In this document: in pieces, positions 1-6,543 of the stretch
Layout of the letters: each line of letters opens with the position of its first letter
Numbering within the stretch: the stretch's first letter is position 1
Assembly: GCA_964391885.1 (NCBI GenBank)
Contig: CAYMNU010000061.1
Span: forward strand, 1 to 12,684
Origin: CAYMNU01 sp964391885
Lineage (GTDB): Archaea; Altiarchaeota; Altiarchaeia; JAFGQM01
Direction: 5' to 3'
DNA: 12,684 nt
The notes under the pieces: model-generated
Database searches by the model: none
What the model was told of the DNA's origin: nothing
Seen by the model: only the letters and a program-made list of their open reading frames with translations
Translations under genes and position numbers: made by a program

Positions 1-1586
1 TTGCTGTCGTCTGCCTCGCAGGCTATTATATCCAAGACCAGTCCGCCATTAGCCGTAGCGACTGTCGACATACCCATCACATATCCATCAGCAAAAGCCA
101 CCGCATAGATATCCCTGCCGGCCGTGATAGTGGCTGCGACATTGCCGCATGAGGGTATTGTCACAGTTGTGGGTATATTAAATGCTGCAGTCCCTGCGCA
201 CTGGGCAGTGGATTCAGATAATACGGAGAGTGTGGATGCATCAATTATTTTGACTTTGATGCCGTTTATTGGGTTGCCGTCGCAGTCTGAGACATGAACA
301 AAGATATTCGCTTCCTGCTCTGCGGACTGGAGCTGCATGCTGGCATCAAAGCGTGTTATACCCGAATAGTCAATAGTCTTGGCATTAGAAGGGCTGTCGT
401 AGGGCAGATAACCCTCGGCAGTCACTACAGGGTATATGGAAGTGCCTTCAGGAAGCCCTGAGAACTCCTCGCAAGTCTGGCTTATCTGCCTTGTAGCATG
501 CGTCTGCCCGCTTGCGTCCTTCAAGGTTATGCTCCCCCTGCCAAGAGAATAACCGTTTTCATCATAGACGCAAACATCCACCCTCCCGACTATCTGGAGT
601 GTGACCTCATAAGAAAGCTCGGACCTACTGACATCAAGCTTATAATTCGAAGTTTTGCCGTTATATGAACTTAGCCCGCCTCCTGAGGGGAGTACGGTAG
701 CATATACACTAGTGCCCATCACTATACCACTTATGGTTGCAGTCCCGCCGGATGTCATGGCGCTTGTGCCGACAGGTGTCTGTGTATCCCAGTCAAACAG
801 CTGCACGGTAGCGCCATCCACATTCTGGTAAGCCGAGTCTTTCACCTTCACCTCAAGGCTTGTCGTGAGGGAGCTCTCTGGGACGTTTATGGTTATCTCC
901 CTTGTCTGGTCTTCGATTATCGTGACCTTCTCGCCAGCAGGGGGTATCTTCTGGTTGCCTATACTAAGGTGTGCTGTGACTTCCACGCCCGCTGGCAAGC
1001 CCGGGAAAGTCGCCACGCCGTTTATGACGGGCTTGGGGTCGTGTGTCTGGCCGGGAGCAGTTACAACAACATATGAGCCTGAGGGGAGGGTTCTGCCTCC
1101 GGCCACTTCGACATTGACCTTTAATGTGCCTGTCCTTTTCTCGAGGGACAGTACCATGCTGGCTTCATCTTCTTCCATTACAAGCTTGGATGATGCAATC
1201 TTATATCCATCCTTGCTTGCAAAAAGCTCAGTCTCAAGCCCTATCGGGAATTTAAGTTGCGCTTTCCCAAGCGCGTTCGTCTCGTTGCTCATGCGCTCGT
1301 CACCTATATCATAATAGACAAGAGCGCCTTGCAGAGGAGCGCCATTCGCATTGACAGTAACAGAGAGTACCCCGTAAGAAACGCCGAACGACGCACCCAT
1401 AACCAGTGCGAGGAGTATTATAATGGCCAGGATTATAACGATGAAAAGCAGTAAAGGATTGATGTGGTGCTTGTCGCAGAAAGACGCCAATGGCAGTCCT
1501 TTTGACTCCATCCACTCGGCAAGAGACCATGCCTTGTCTGAAATCCCATAAAAGACGCCCTTGAGTCCCCCTTCGTCTTGCGGCAT
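1..1586 (-). CDS. Membrane-anchored multi-domain surface protein, C-terminus beyond window edge (partial)
   Basis: The frame stays open from an ATG at 1586 to the window edge, giving 528 residues without a stop. It begins MPQDEGGLKG. Residues 11-44 are a Trp-containing cytosolic segment ending in a DKHHINP motif, followed by one transmembrane helix at about 45-63. The rest is a series of about 85-100-residue beta-rich modules with the pattern V-x-V-x-D-x-x-G-x-P-hydrophobic-x-G-A, then a G-x-A turn, a Y-A-x-A/T strand with DGY or EGY, and a closing L strand. This is typical of carboxypeptidase-regulatory-like or Ig-like folds. Topology is inferred as N-in, C-out. It resembles the two large anchored proteins at 4910-6511 and 6544-10377 in plan, but lacks their CGDGIC cysteine motif after the helix. 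No enzyme motif is visible. The specific function is unknown; a structural or adhesive surface role is inferred. A TATA box precedes it, so it probably has its own promoter. Confidence 0.85.
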   Translation of the reverse strand, partial: MPQDEGGLKGVFYGISDKAWSLAEWMESKGLPLASFCDKHHINPLLLFIVIILAIIILLALVMGASFGVSYGVLSVTVNANGAPLQGALVYYDIGDERMSNETNALGKAQLKFPIGLETELFASKDGYKIASSKLVMEEDEASMVLSLEKRTGTLKVNVEVAGGRTLPSGSYVVVTAPGQTHDPKPVINGVATFPGLPAGVEVTAHLSIGNQKIPPAGEKVTIIEDQTREITINVPESSLTTSLEVKVKDSAYQNVDGATVQLFDWDTQTPVGTSAMTSGGTATISGIVMGTSVYATVLPSGGGLSSYNGKTSNYKLDVSRSELSYEVTLQIVGRVDVCVYDENGYSLGRGSITLKDASGQTHATRQISQTCEEFSGLPEGTSIYPVVTAEGYLPYDSPSNAKTIDYSGITRFDASMQLQSAEQEANIFVHVSDCDGNPINGIKVKIIDASTLSVLSESTAQCAGTAAFNIPTTVTIPSCGNVAATITAGRDIYAVAFADGYVMGMSTVATANGGLVLDIIACEADDS

Positions 1587-1637
1587 TTTGGATATTATTA
1601 AAGGCAGGCGGTTAAGACTGCGATAAATTAAGGTCTT

Positions 1638-1649
1638 AATATATAAAAA
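1638..1649 (-). promoter_or_regulatory. TATA box for the anchored protein gene starting at 1586
   Basis: On the minus strand the sequence reads TTTTTATATATT, a strong match to the archaeal TATA element. The box centre lies about 58 nt upstream of the ATG at 1586, which predicts a transcription start near 1617 and a leader of about 30 nt. It lies downstream of secD and its hairpin, so this gene can be transcribed separately from secFD. Confidence 0.6.
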
Positions 1650-1688
1650 CCACTAAATCGCTGTGTTTAACAAAGGCTAGGGCACAAG

Positions 1689-1714
1689 CTTCGGGTCAGC
1701 ATCTAAACCCGAAG
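1689..1714 (-). terminator. Hairpin directly after the secD stop codon
   Basis: A perfect 8-bp inverted repeat, CTTCGGGT and ACCCGAAG, encloses a 10-nt loop and begins 2 nt after the secD stop codon. No U-run follows the stem immediately, so it is not a classical bacterial terminator. It could instead protect or define the 3' end of the secFD transcript. Archaeal termination mostly relies on U-tracts, so the terminator role is an inference. Confidence 0.4.
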
Positions 1715-1715
1715 A

Positions 1716-3362
1716 CTATAGAATAAGCTCGGCGAGCCTGCCATAGGCGGGCCTGCTGATAAGGACGCCGATAAGAATTCCGATTATAGATGTGAATGCA
1801 AAGCCTCTCAGGTCTATTATGCTCATCAACGGTAGCAAGGCGCAGATTGTCGTAGTCGCCGATGCCAGGATTATGAAGAATGCCCTGTTGACCGACTGCC
1901 GGACATCCCACATCTTCTTGTCATCCTTCCTCCTCTCACCGCGGAGAGCCTCGTCCGTGATGATTATCTGGTGGTCGACGCCCGTACCGATGGCCGCTAT
2001 TATACCGGCCATGGCTGCTAAATCCAACTCCCAAGACACCAAAGCCGCAAAGCCCAATATCATGACTATCTCACTGAAGCTTGTGGAAAGTATTGCCAGG
2101 GAAATCTTTGGGTGGCGGTACCTGAGGGATATTATCATTGCTACTATGCCCAATGCAAGAAGCGCCATAAGGCCTGCATATTGCAAGAACTGCTGCCCCA
2201 GTTCAGGGAGGTTTGGCTTCTCCAGGACTATCTCTGCCCTTGCAGGCAGGTTTCCGGAACTCAGCCATATCCTGAACCTGTCTGCAGTCGCCTTGGCCTC
2301 TTCGGCAGTCGGTGAACCGCCTTCGAAAACTGAGTTGTGCACAGGCGTCCCGTAGGTCAGGCCTTCGCCTATTCTTAGAGTGCTTTTGAGGCCGGTCACA
2401 ACATCTATCCAAGATTCCGTGTTATCCGGGCGTTCTGCAGAACCGTAGTTTATATGGAACTCCTGGGTGGGGAGCTTCTCGCTTAGGGTAAGAGTAGTAT
2501 TGAGCTCGTCTATCTTCTCCCTGAGCTGTGCGGGTAGACTCTCAAGCGGGTTGGATATAATTAGCTCGGTCTTTCCCTCATCGAATAGAGCCTGCATCTT
2601 CGCTACGGCCTCGGTAAGGTCAAGTGCCTGGCCCTGCTCTTCTATCACAATCCCCAATTCGTCAAGCAATGAATCATTGCCGAGAGAAGCGTCCCTGTCA
2701 TAGCAGACTACAGGAATGTTTGCTCTATCCTCTATGAAACTTAGATGTGTATATCCCGAATCATCCGGGTGATTGCTGAACTGCGTATTGGAAAGCTCTG
2801 AGCATATCTCGCTTTCCATTAGTATAAACGCGTCTCGCGGCCGATCAAGGAAGATATCTGTCATACTGCCTGCCTTGCCTTTCATGACTTCGCCTGTCCT
2901 CGCCGGGGCGTCGCCTGTGGTCCTCACGTATACCCTCCAGCTCCTGCCGCTAGTTTGGACAGCACCTCCTTGGTTGGAGAGGTCAAGCTGTATCTCGTCC
3001 CCCCTTGCAGCAAGCTGACCGTCTACGTATTGCTCAAATACCGCCTGCTGGTCAAGTATGCGCTTGACGTTGGAGAGCTCGGACATATCAGTCGTGGCGA
3101 CCTTGATGGTGATGTGCCTGCCGTCAGCCTCTTTCAGCACCTGTGTGGACTTCAGGCCCATGCTGTTTAGGCGATCTGCCAGTATGTTCCTCATCGCATC
3201 CATTTCTTCGGATGTAGGCTGTCCGGCTATCTCAAGCTTCAGTTCTGTGCCGCCCGTAAAATCAATGCCGTAGGTAAGGCCCTTTGTCGTGATCATGAGC
3301 AAGGATATGGCTACTATTGCCAAAAGGAAAAATATCCGCCAGTTTTTCATTATGTCCATCAT
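1716..3362 (-). CDS. secD: Protein translocation subunit SecD (archaeal type)
   Basis: SecD works with SecF at the SecYE channel in the membrane. In bacteria the pair pulls exported proteins outward using the ion gradient; the archaeal role is thought to be similar. At 548 residues it is in the archaeal SecD range. Transmembrane helix 1 is at about 9-26, followed by the D1 signature GIDFTGGT (32-39). A large external domain spans about 45-370, and a five-helix block fills the C-terminus. The helix-4 signature GTGVDHQIIITDE starts at residue 459; its Asp463 matches the Asp needed for ion coupling in bacterial SecD. His464 sits where I recall Asp in most archaeal homologues. The start overlaps the secF stop as ATGA, and a second Met codon follows at once, so the true start could be one codon later. 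Translational coupling with secF is likely. Confidence 0.95.
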   Translation of the reverse strand: MMDIMKNWRIFFLLAIVAISLLMITTKGLTYGIDFTGGTELKLEIAGQPTSEEMDAMRNILADRLNSMGLKSTQVLKEADGRHITIKVATTDMSELSNVKRILDQQAVFEQYVDGQLAARGDEIQLDLSNQGGAVQTSGRSWRVYVRTTGDAPARTGEVMKGKAGSMTDIFLDRPRDAFILMESEICSELSNTQFSNHPDDSGYTHLSFIEDRANIPVVCYDRDASLGNDSLLDELGIVIEEQGQALDLTEAVAKMQALFDEGKTELIISNPLESLPAQLREKIDELNTTLTLSEKLPTQEFHINYGSAERPDNTESWIDVVTGLKSTLRIGEGLTYGTPVHNSVFEGGSPTAEEAKATADRFRIWLSSGNLPARAEIVLEKPNLPELGQQFLQYAGLMALLALGIVAMIISLRYRHPKISLAILSTSFSEIVMILGFAALVSWELDLAAMAGIIAAIGTGVDHQIIITDEALRGERRKDDKKMWDVRQSVNRAFFIILASATTTICALLPLMSIIDLRGFAFTSIIGILIGVLISRPAYGRLAELIL

Positions 3363-4258
3363 GACCTGAATATGCTGAATTTGAATTTGGATTTTTGAGA
3401 CTTCTGCTTACCTGAGTACCACTTAAGGACTGCCAGATTGGTGAGCCATGTCACAGGTATGTCTGCAACTAGGCCTGCTAGTATAACAGAGGCTATTTGG
3501 GCTATCGTATCCATGTTTACCATGGTGGTGACAATGAATATGGCAACCATCGCGCCGAGGGTCGTCCCTGTCATAGTTATGCCCGTTGAGAAGGCTTGGT
3601 TAGCACTTTCTGCGAAGGGCTTGCCGGATTTGAGGACCTTCGAGGTCAACATTATGTCAGTGTCTATCGAGTATCCAATTAGCATGAGGAAGGCGGCTAC
3701 GCCGGCTAGATTCAGCTCAAAGCCGAACAGGGACAATATTCCCGCAGCTATAAGTATATCGAATACTGCAGCCTGTATGACCGCGAGAGAGGGTATTATC
3801 GAGCGGAAGACTAAGAAAACTATTAGCGTCATGAGGATTCCTGCTATTATCACTATGTTGACACCCTGGTCAACCAGGACTCGGCCGAGCTCGGGCCTGA
3901 ATGTCGAGGGTATGACCCGCTGAAGCTCTTCTTCACTGAAACCTATGGATGCCAAAGATTCATGGACGCATTCCACCCCCATGATTTCTTTAGTCCTTAT
4001 TATTGCGCTGGTCTGGCCTTCGGAAGTCCTGACATTTGCAATTATCGGGTGAGTGGGGGAACAAGTGGAAAGAGAAGATATTAATTCTGCCTCGCTTATC
4101 TGCCGGTTTACCACAATCTGGACTTCGGTGCCGCCGGTGAAATCAATGCCAAGGGGTATGTTCATGGCCGCGGGCAGCAGCAGCAAGCCTATCAGAGGCG
4201 TTACCAATATTAGAATCCTGTAATCAACCTTGGAAAATACCTTCTCGTAGTAGCCCAT
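3359..4258 (-). CDS. secF: Protein translocation subunit SecF (archaeal type)
   Basis: SecF is the partner of SecD in the Sec accessory complex of the cell membrane. The 299 residues fit the family. Transmembrane helix 1 is at about 14-32, directly followed by GIDFTGGTEVQI (37-48). A small external domain spans about 50-125, and a five-helix block follows from residue 133. The signature GYSIDTDIMLT is at 195-205 in helix 4, the region of the conserved Asp of bacterial SecF. The Lys/Ser-rich C-terminus (about 286-299) is a cytosolic tail. The order secF then secD, with a 4-nt overlap, is the usual archaeal arrangement and the reverse of the bacterial one. The gene has its own TATA box upstream, embedded at the end of the preceding gene. 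Confidence 0.95.
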   Translation of the reverse strand: MGYYEKVFSKVDYRILILVTPLIGLLLLPAAMNIPLGIDFTGGTEVQIVVNRQISEAELISSLSTCSPTHPIIANVRTSEGQTSAIIRTKEIMGVECVHESLASIGFSEEELQRVIPSTFRPELGRVLVDQGVNIVIIAGILMTLIVFLVFRSIIPSLAVIQAAVFDILIAAGILSLFGFELNLAGVAAFLMLIGYSIDTDIMLTSKVLKSGKPFAESANQAFSTGITMTGTTLGAMVAIFIVTTMVNMDTIAQIASVILAGLVADIPVTWLTNLAVLKWYSGKQKSQKSKFKFSIFRS

Positions 4259-4289
4259 TTAGAGAAACCGGGTAGTTTTTAGGTTAATT

Positions 4290-4299
4290 GTATATAAAT
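4290..4299 (-). promoter_or_regulatory. TATA box for secFD
   Basis: The minus strand reads ATTTATATAC, close to the archaeal consensus, with its centre about 36 nt upstream of the secF ATG. This predicts a transcription start near 4268 and a leader of about 10 nt. The box abuts the TGA stop (4299-4301) of the upstream 204-residue gene, so secFD can be transcribed both from here and by read-through. Confidence 0.6.
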
Positions 4300-4913
4300 C
4301 AGTGGCATGCGGTCGGGGCCTGGTCGCAGATATTGTCTGCATCAAGATAGTACCATCGGCTCTGGAAATCTATCTCCACTGTGATTGGCGGCTCGTCGAC
4401 TGCGCACCTGAGTGCGTATCTGGAAGCGTAAGGCCATATGGCCGTCTTGCCTTTGCCATAAGAATCCGTGCAAAAGGGGTTGTTGCAGCCCAGCAAGTCG
4501 ATACCGCGCTGCCCGTTGAATGTCATTATGACACTCGACCACGCCTTGTCCATAGTCCTGCAGTCTACGTTGAACGCATTCCTATAAAGCTCTTCATAGG
4601 TGTAACCCAGATTGAGTGCCATTGTTGCGATTACTTCGTTGGTTACTTCAGTAACGACCGGATCGCTCGCACCGACAACATAGTTATCCAATACCTGCTG
4701 CAGGTAGTTTTGAAGGTAGACATCAAAGGCATCCGCTTGGATGGTATATGAGGTGAATATCAGAGCGTTCTCGGCACCTGCTCTTGAAAGGTCTATCATC
4801 TGGTTGTTTTCAGTGACGTAGAAAGAGGAAAAGGTTACCGTTATCAGGAAGAAAAAGGTTCCGAGGAGAGGGGACACTATGTAAAAGCCCTTCTTTGAGT
4901 TAATCGCTCTCAT
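4299..4913 (-). CDS. Pilin-like or single-helix anchored extracellular protein of unknown function
   Basis: The 204-residue protein begins MRAINSKKGFYIVSPLLGTF. A basic KKG followed by a long hydrophobic stretch (about 9-33) containing VSPLLG resembles archaeal type IV pilin and class III signal peptides, where cleavage follows the Gly. The large aromatic Phe after the Gly is atypical, so a plain N-terminal membrane anchor is the alternative. The exterior part (about 35-204) is predicted mostly helical at first, then Cys-containing: DCRTMD, GCNNPFC, RCAV, and a C-terminal ICDQAPTACH. Paired Cys residues suggest disulfides outside the cell. It overlaps the 533-residue surface protein gene by 4 nt (ATGA), so the two are probably co-translated, and it lies 40 nt before secF. 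I do not recognise a named family for the body of the protein. Confidence 0.75.
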   Translation of the reverse strand: MRAINSKKGFYIVSPLLGTFFFLITVTFSSFYVTENNQMIDLSRAGAENALIFTSYTIQADAFDVYLQNYLQQVLDNYVVGASDPVVTEVTNEVIATMALNLGYTYEELYRNAFNVDCRTMDKAWSSVIMTFNGQRGIDLLGCNNPFCTDSYGKGKTAIWPYASRYALRCAVDEPPITVEIDFQSRWYYLDADNICDQAPTACH

Positions 4914-6511
4914 ATTGTCGACGGCAAATAAGTGGCGTTATATTCATCGCCGTTTATTATGACAACCACATCGCTATTCTGCGGTGTGAGAACCGTCTGG
5001 TCGTATAATATCTGCTGCACAAAGACCTGTACTGGGTTGCCCGGGGTTGCAGGAGTATAAATCAAAGAAGCCCCCTGGAAGCTAAATTGGCCGCGGGAGG
5101 TTTCGCCCAGGATTATATCTATAGACCCGCGCTCCCCGGCAATGAACGCAGCGGGCCCGGATGCGGTGTCCACGAAACCTAGTGGCGCACCTGCTGCTTT
5201 TGCCTGTATCAGCGTGTTGGCAGGCACAATCAGCTCTTCAGTATAGCCTGATGAGCCCATGCTGAGTGTGCCGTCTGGGGCAGAGCCGGTGATTTGTTTG
5301 CGCGTTACTGCATTCCAGAGGGTTATCTGCAGCTGGTCGGTGACCGTCCTGCCTTGCCTGTCGTGCACTATGACTTTTACATATGCGACATCTTCACCGC
5401 AGCTCAGTGAAAGCTCTATATCTCTTTCAGAATTTGGGTTTACCGTGACCTCATTTGAAAAGCCGGGCGAAACGCAGCCTGCAGGAACAGGGCTCATCGT
5501 AGCCCGCACCACCTTTCCGCCGGGCAACTCGAAGGTTATGCAGCCATTGTCGGAGGGATTGAGGCTTGTGGACCTAAGTTGGGTTCCGCTTTCAATTATA
5601 TTTATATTTCCGCTTGATAATGGGCCAGATGATGATCTTGCACATACCCTGACTCTGCCGCTAGCCTCAGGCGGCTGGAATGAATCCAAGGATATGGTCT
5701 TGAAAATTGTATCGCCTGCAGCCATGAAGAATCGGTCGCTCTTGCCGCTGTAGCCCGTATAACCGGGCATTGAAGCCATAAGATAATAAAAGTTGTCTGA
5801 TCGCACGTGCAGGGTCGCTTCGCCGTCTTCGCTAAGCGAAGTCTTTTCTGGCAGATCGTCGCTGGAGCGGACAGCAGTGATGGTTGCACCGTCCAATGGA
5901 AGCCCGGTTATGGAATCTGTTACCTGTACTACAAGATTGCCATTGGTTGCCATTGGATTATTATTAATGTCATTAATATAGTCAAAGCATTTTTCAGGAA
6001 GCAGGAGGCTTATTGAACTTGAGCTTTGGTCAACCTGCCTTGGCCTGGAATCCTGCTTGTTGCCGTTGGGACAGGATGCTGATGCCTGGATTATTTGAGG
6101 TGTTACCCCTGTGAATTCAAATGCATTTTTTCTTCCGGTTTCCGATTGGAGGGTAGAGCCGTCCTTGTCCAGCAGCTTTACTGTTACGGGTTCGCTGACC
6201 GGGCCGATTATGTCTACGGTGACTATCAGTCCGCCGGAAAGGTTAGCCTCGCATGTGCCGCAATCTATGGGACAATTTTGGCAGGTCTCTTCGGGTGGGG
6301 AGCATATTCCATCTCCGCAAGAGGGGCTTGATGAAGCAAGCATTCCAGGAAATGCCAGCCAGACCAGGAGAAGCGCGATAAGAATAATCAGCAAGGGAAA
6401 TAATATAGGAGGAAGCCTGAACTTCTCGAAGGGTGCACCTATGGGTATGTGGCAGTCCCAAAGCCAGTCCATTATTGCCCAGCACTTGTTGTTTATTGAT
6501 TCGAGAGCCAT
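4910..6511 (-). CDS. Membrane-anchored surface protein with CGDGIC motif and beta-sandwich modules (533 aa)
   Basis: The N-terminal cytosolic part (1-35) holds several Trp and the juxtamembrane motif FEKFRLPPILFP (28-39), followed by a transmembrane helix at about 37-56. Just outside lies a cysteine motif, CGDGIC at 65-70 with further Cys at 77, 80, 84 and 87. About four or five modules of 85-100 residues follow, starting near 93, 195, 285 and 375, of the carboxypeptidase-regulatory or Ig-like type. One module has the pattern YYL-x-A-x-x-x-GYxxYxGK, also present in the 1277-residue neighbour. The protein can be matched module by module to the first about 475 residues of that neighbour, so the two are tandem paralogues. 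Only two N-glycosylation sequons are seen. The start at 6511 is supported by a TATA-like box 26 nt upstream. The role is unknown; a cell-surface structural or binding function is inferred. Confidence 0.85.
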   Translation of the reverse strand: MALESINNKCWAIMDWLWDCHIPIGAPFEKFRLPPILFPLLIILIALLLVWLAFPGMLASSSPSCGDGICSPPEETCQNCPIDCGTCEANLSGGLIVTVDIIGPVSEPVTVKLLDKDGSTLQSETGRKNAFEFTGVTPQIIQASASCPNGNKQDSRPRQVDQSSSSISLLLPEKCFDYINDINNNPMATNGNLVVQVTDSITGLPLDGATITAVRSSDDLPEKTSLSEDGEATLHVRSDNFYYLMASMPGYTGYSGKSDRFFMAAGDTIFKTISLDSFQPPEASGRVRVCARSSSGPLSSGNINIIESGTQLRSTSLNPSDNGCITFELPGGKVVRATMSPVPAGCVSPGFSNEVTVNPNSERDIELSLSCGEDVAYVKVIVHDRQGRTVTDQLQITLWNAVTRKQITGSAPDGTLSMGSSGYTEELIVPANTLIQAKAAGAPLGFVDTASGPAAFIAGERGSIDIILGETSRGQFSFQGASLIYTPATPGNPVQVFVQQILYDQTVLTPQNSDVVVIINGDEYNATYLPSTI

Positions 6512-6530
6512 GTTAAGATTAAGTCGCCTT

Positions 6531-6543
6531 GTTTAAAAATAAG
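6531..6543 (-). promoter_or_regulatory. TATA-like box before the 533-residue surface protein gene
   Basis: The minus strand reads CTTATTTTTAAAC, an AT-rich TATA-like element centred about 26 nt upstream of the ATG at 6511. That spacing would give a leaderless mRNA. The 32-nt gap to the upstream gene would also allow read-through, so the gene may have two transcripts. Confidence 0.4.

Noticed and set aside
865..1314. Open frame of 149 codons on the plus strand
   Set aside because: It lies entirely inside the surface protein gene on the minus strand, has no promoter or recognisable motifs, and its low-complexity Ser/Leu/Val content is that of an antisense shadow.
3438..3923. Open frame of 161 codons on the plus strand inside secF
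   Set aside because: It is antisense to well-conserved SecF helices, and its composition mirrors them.
1716..4258. A fused SecDF protein
   Set aside because: The two reading frames overlap by 4 nt in different frames with a clear stop and start, so they are two proteins.
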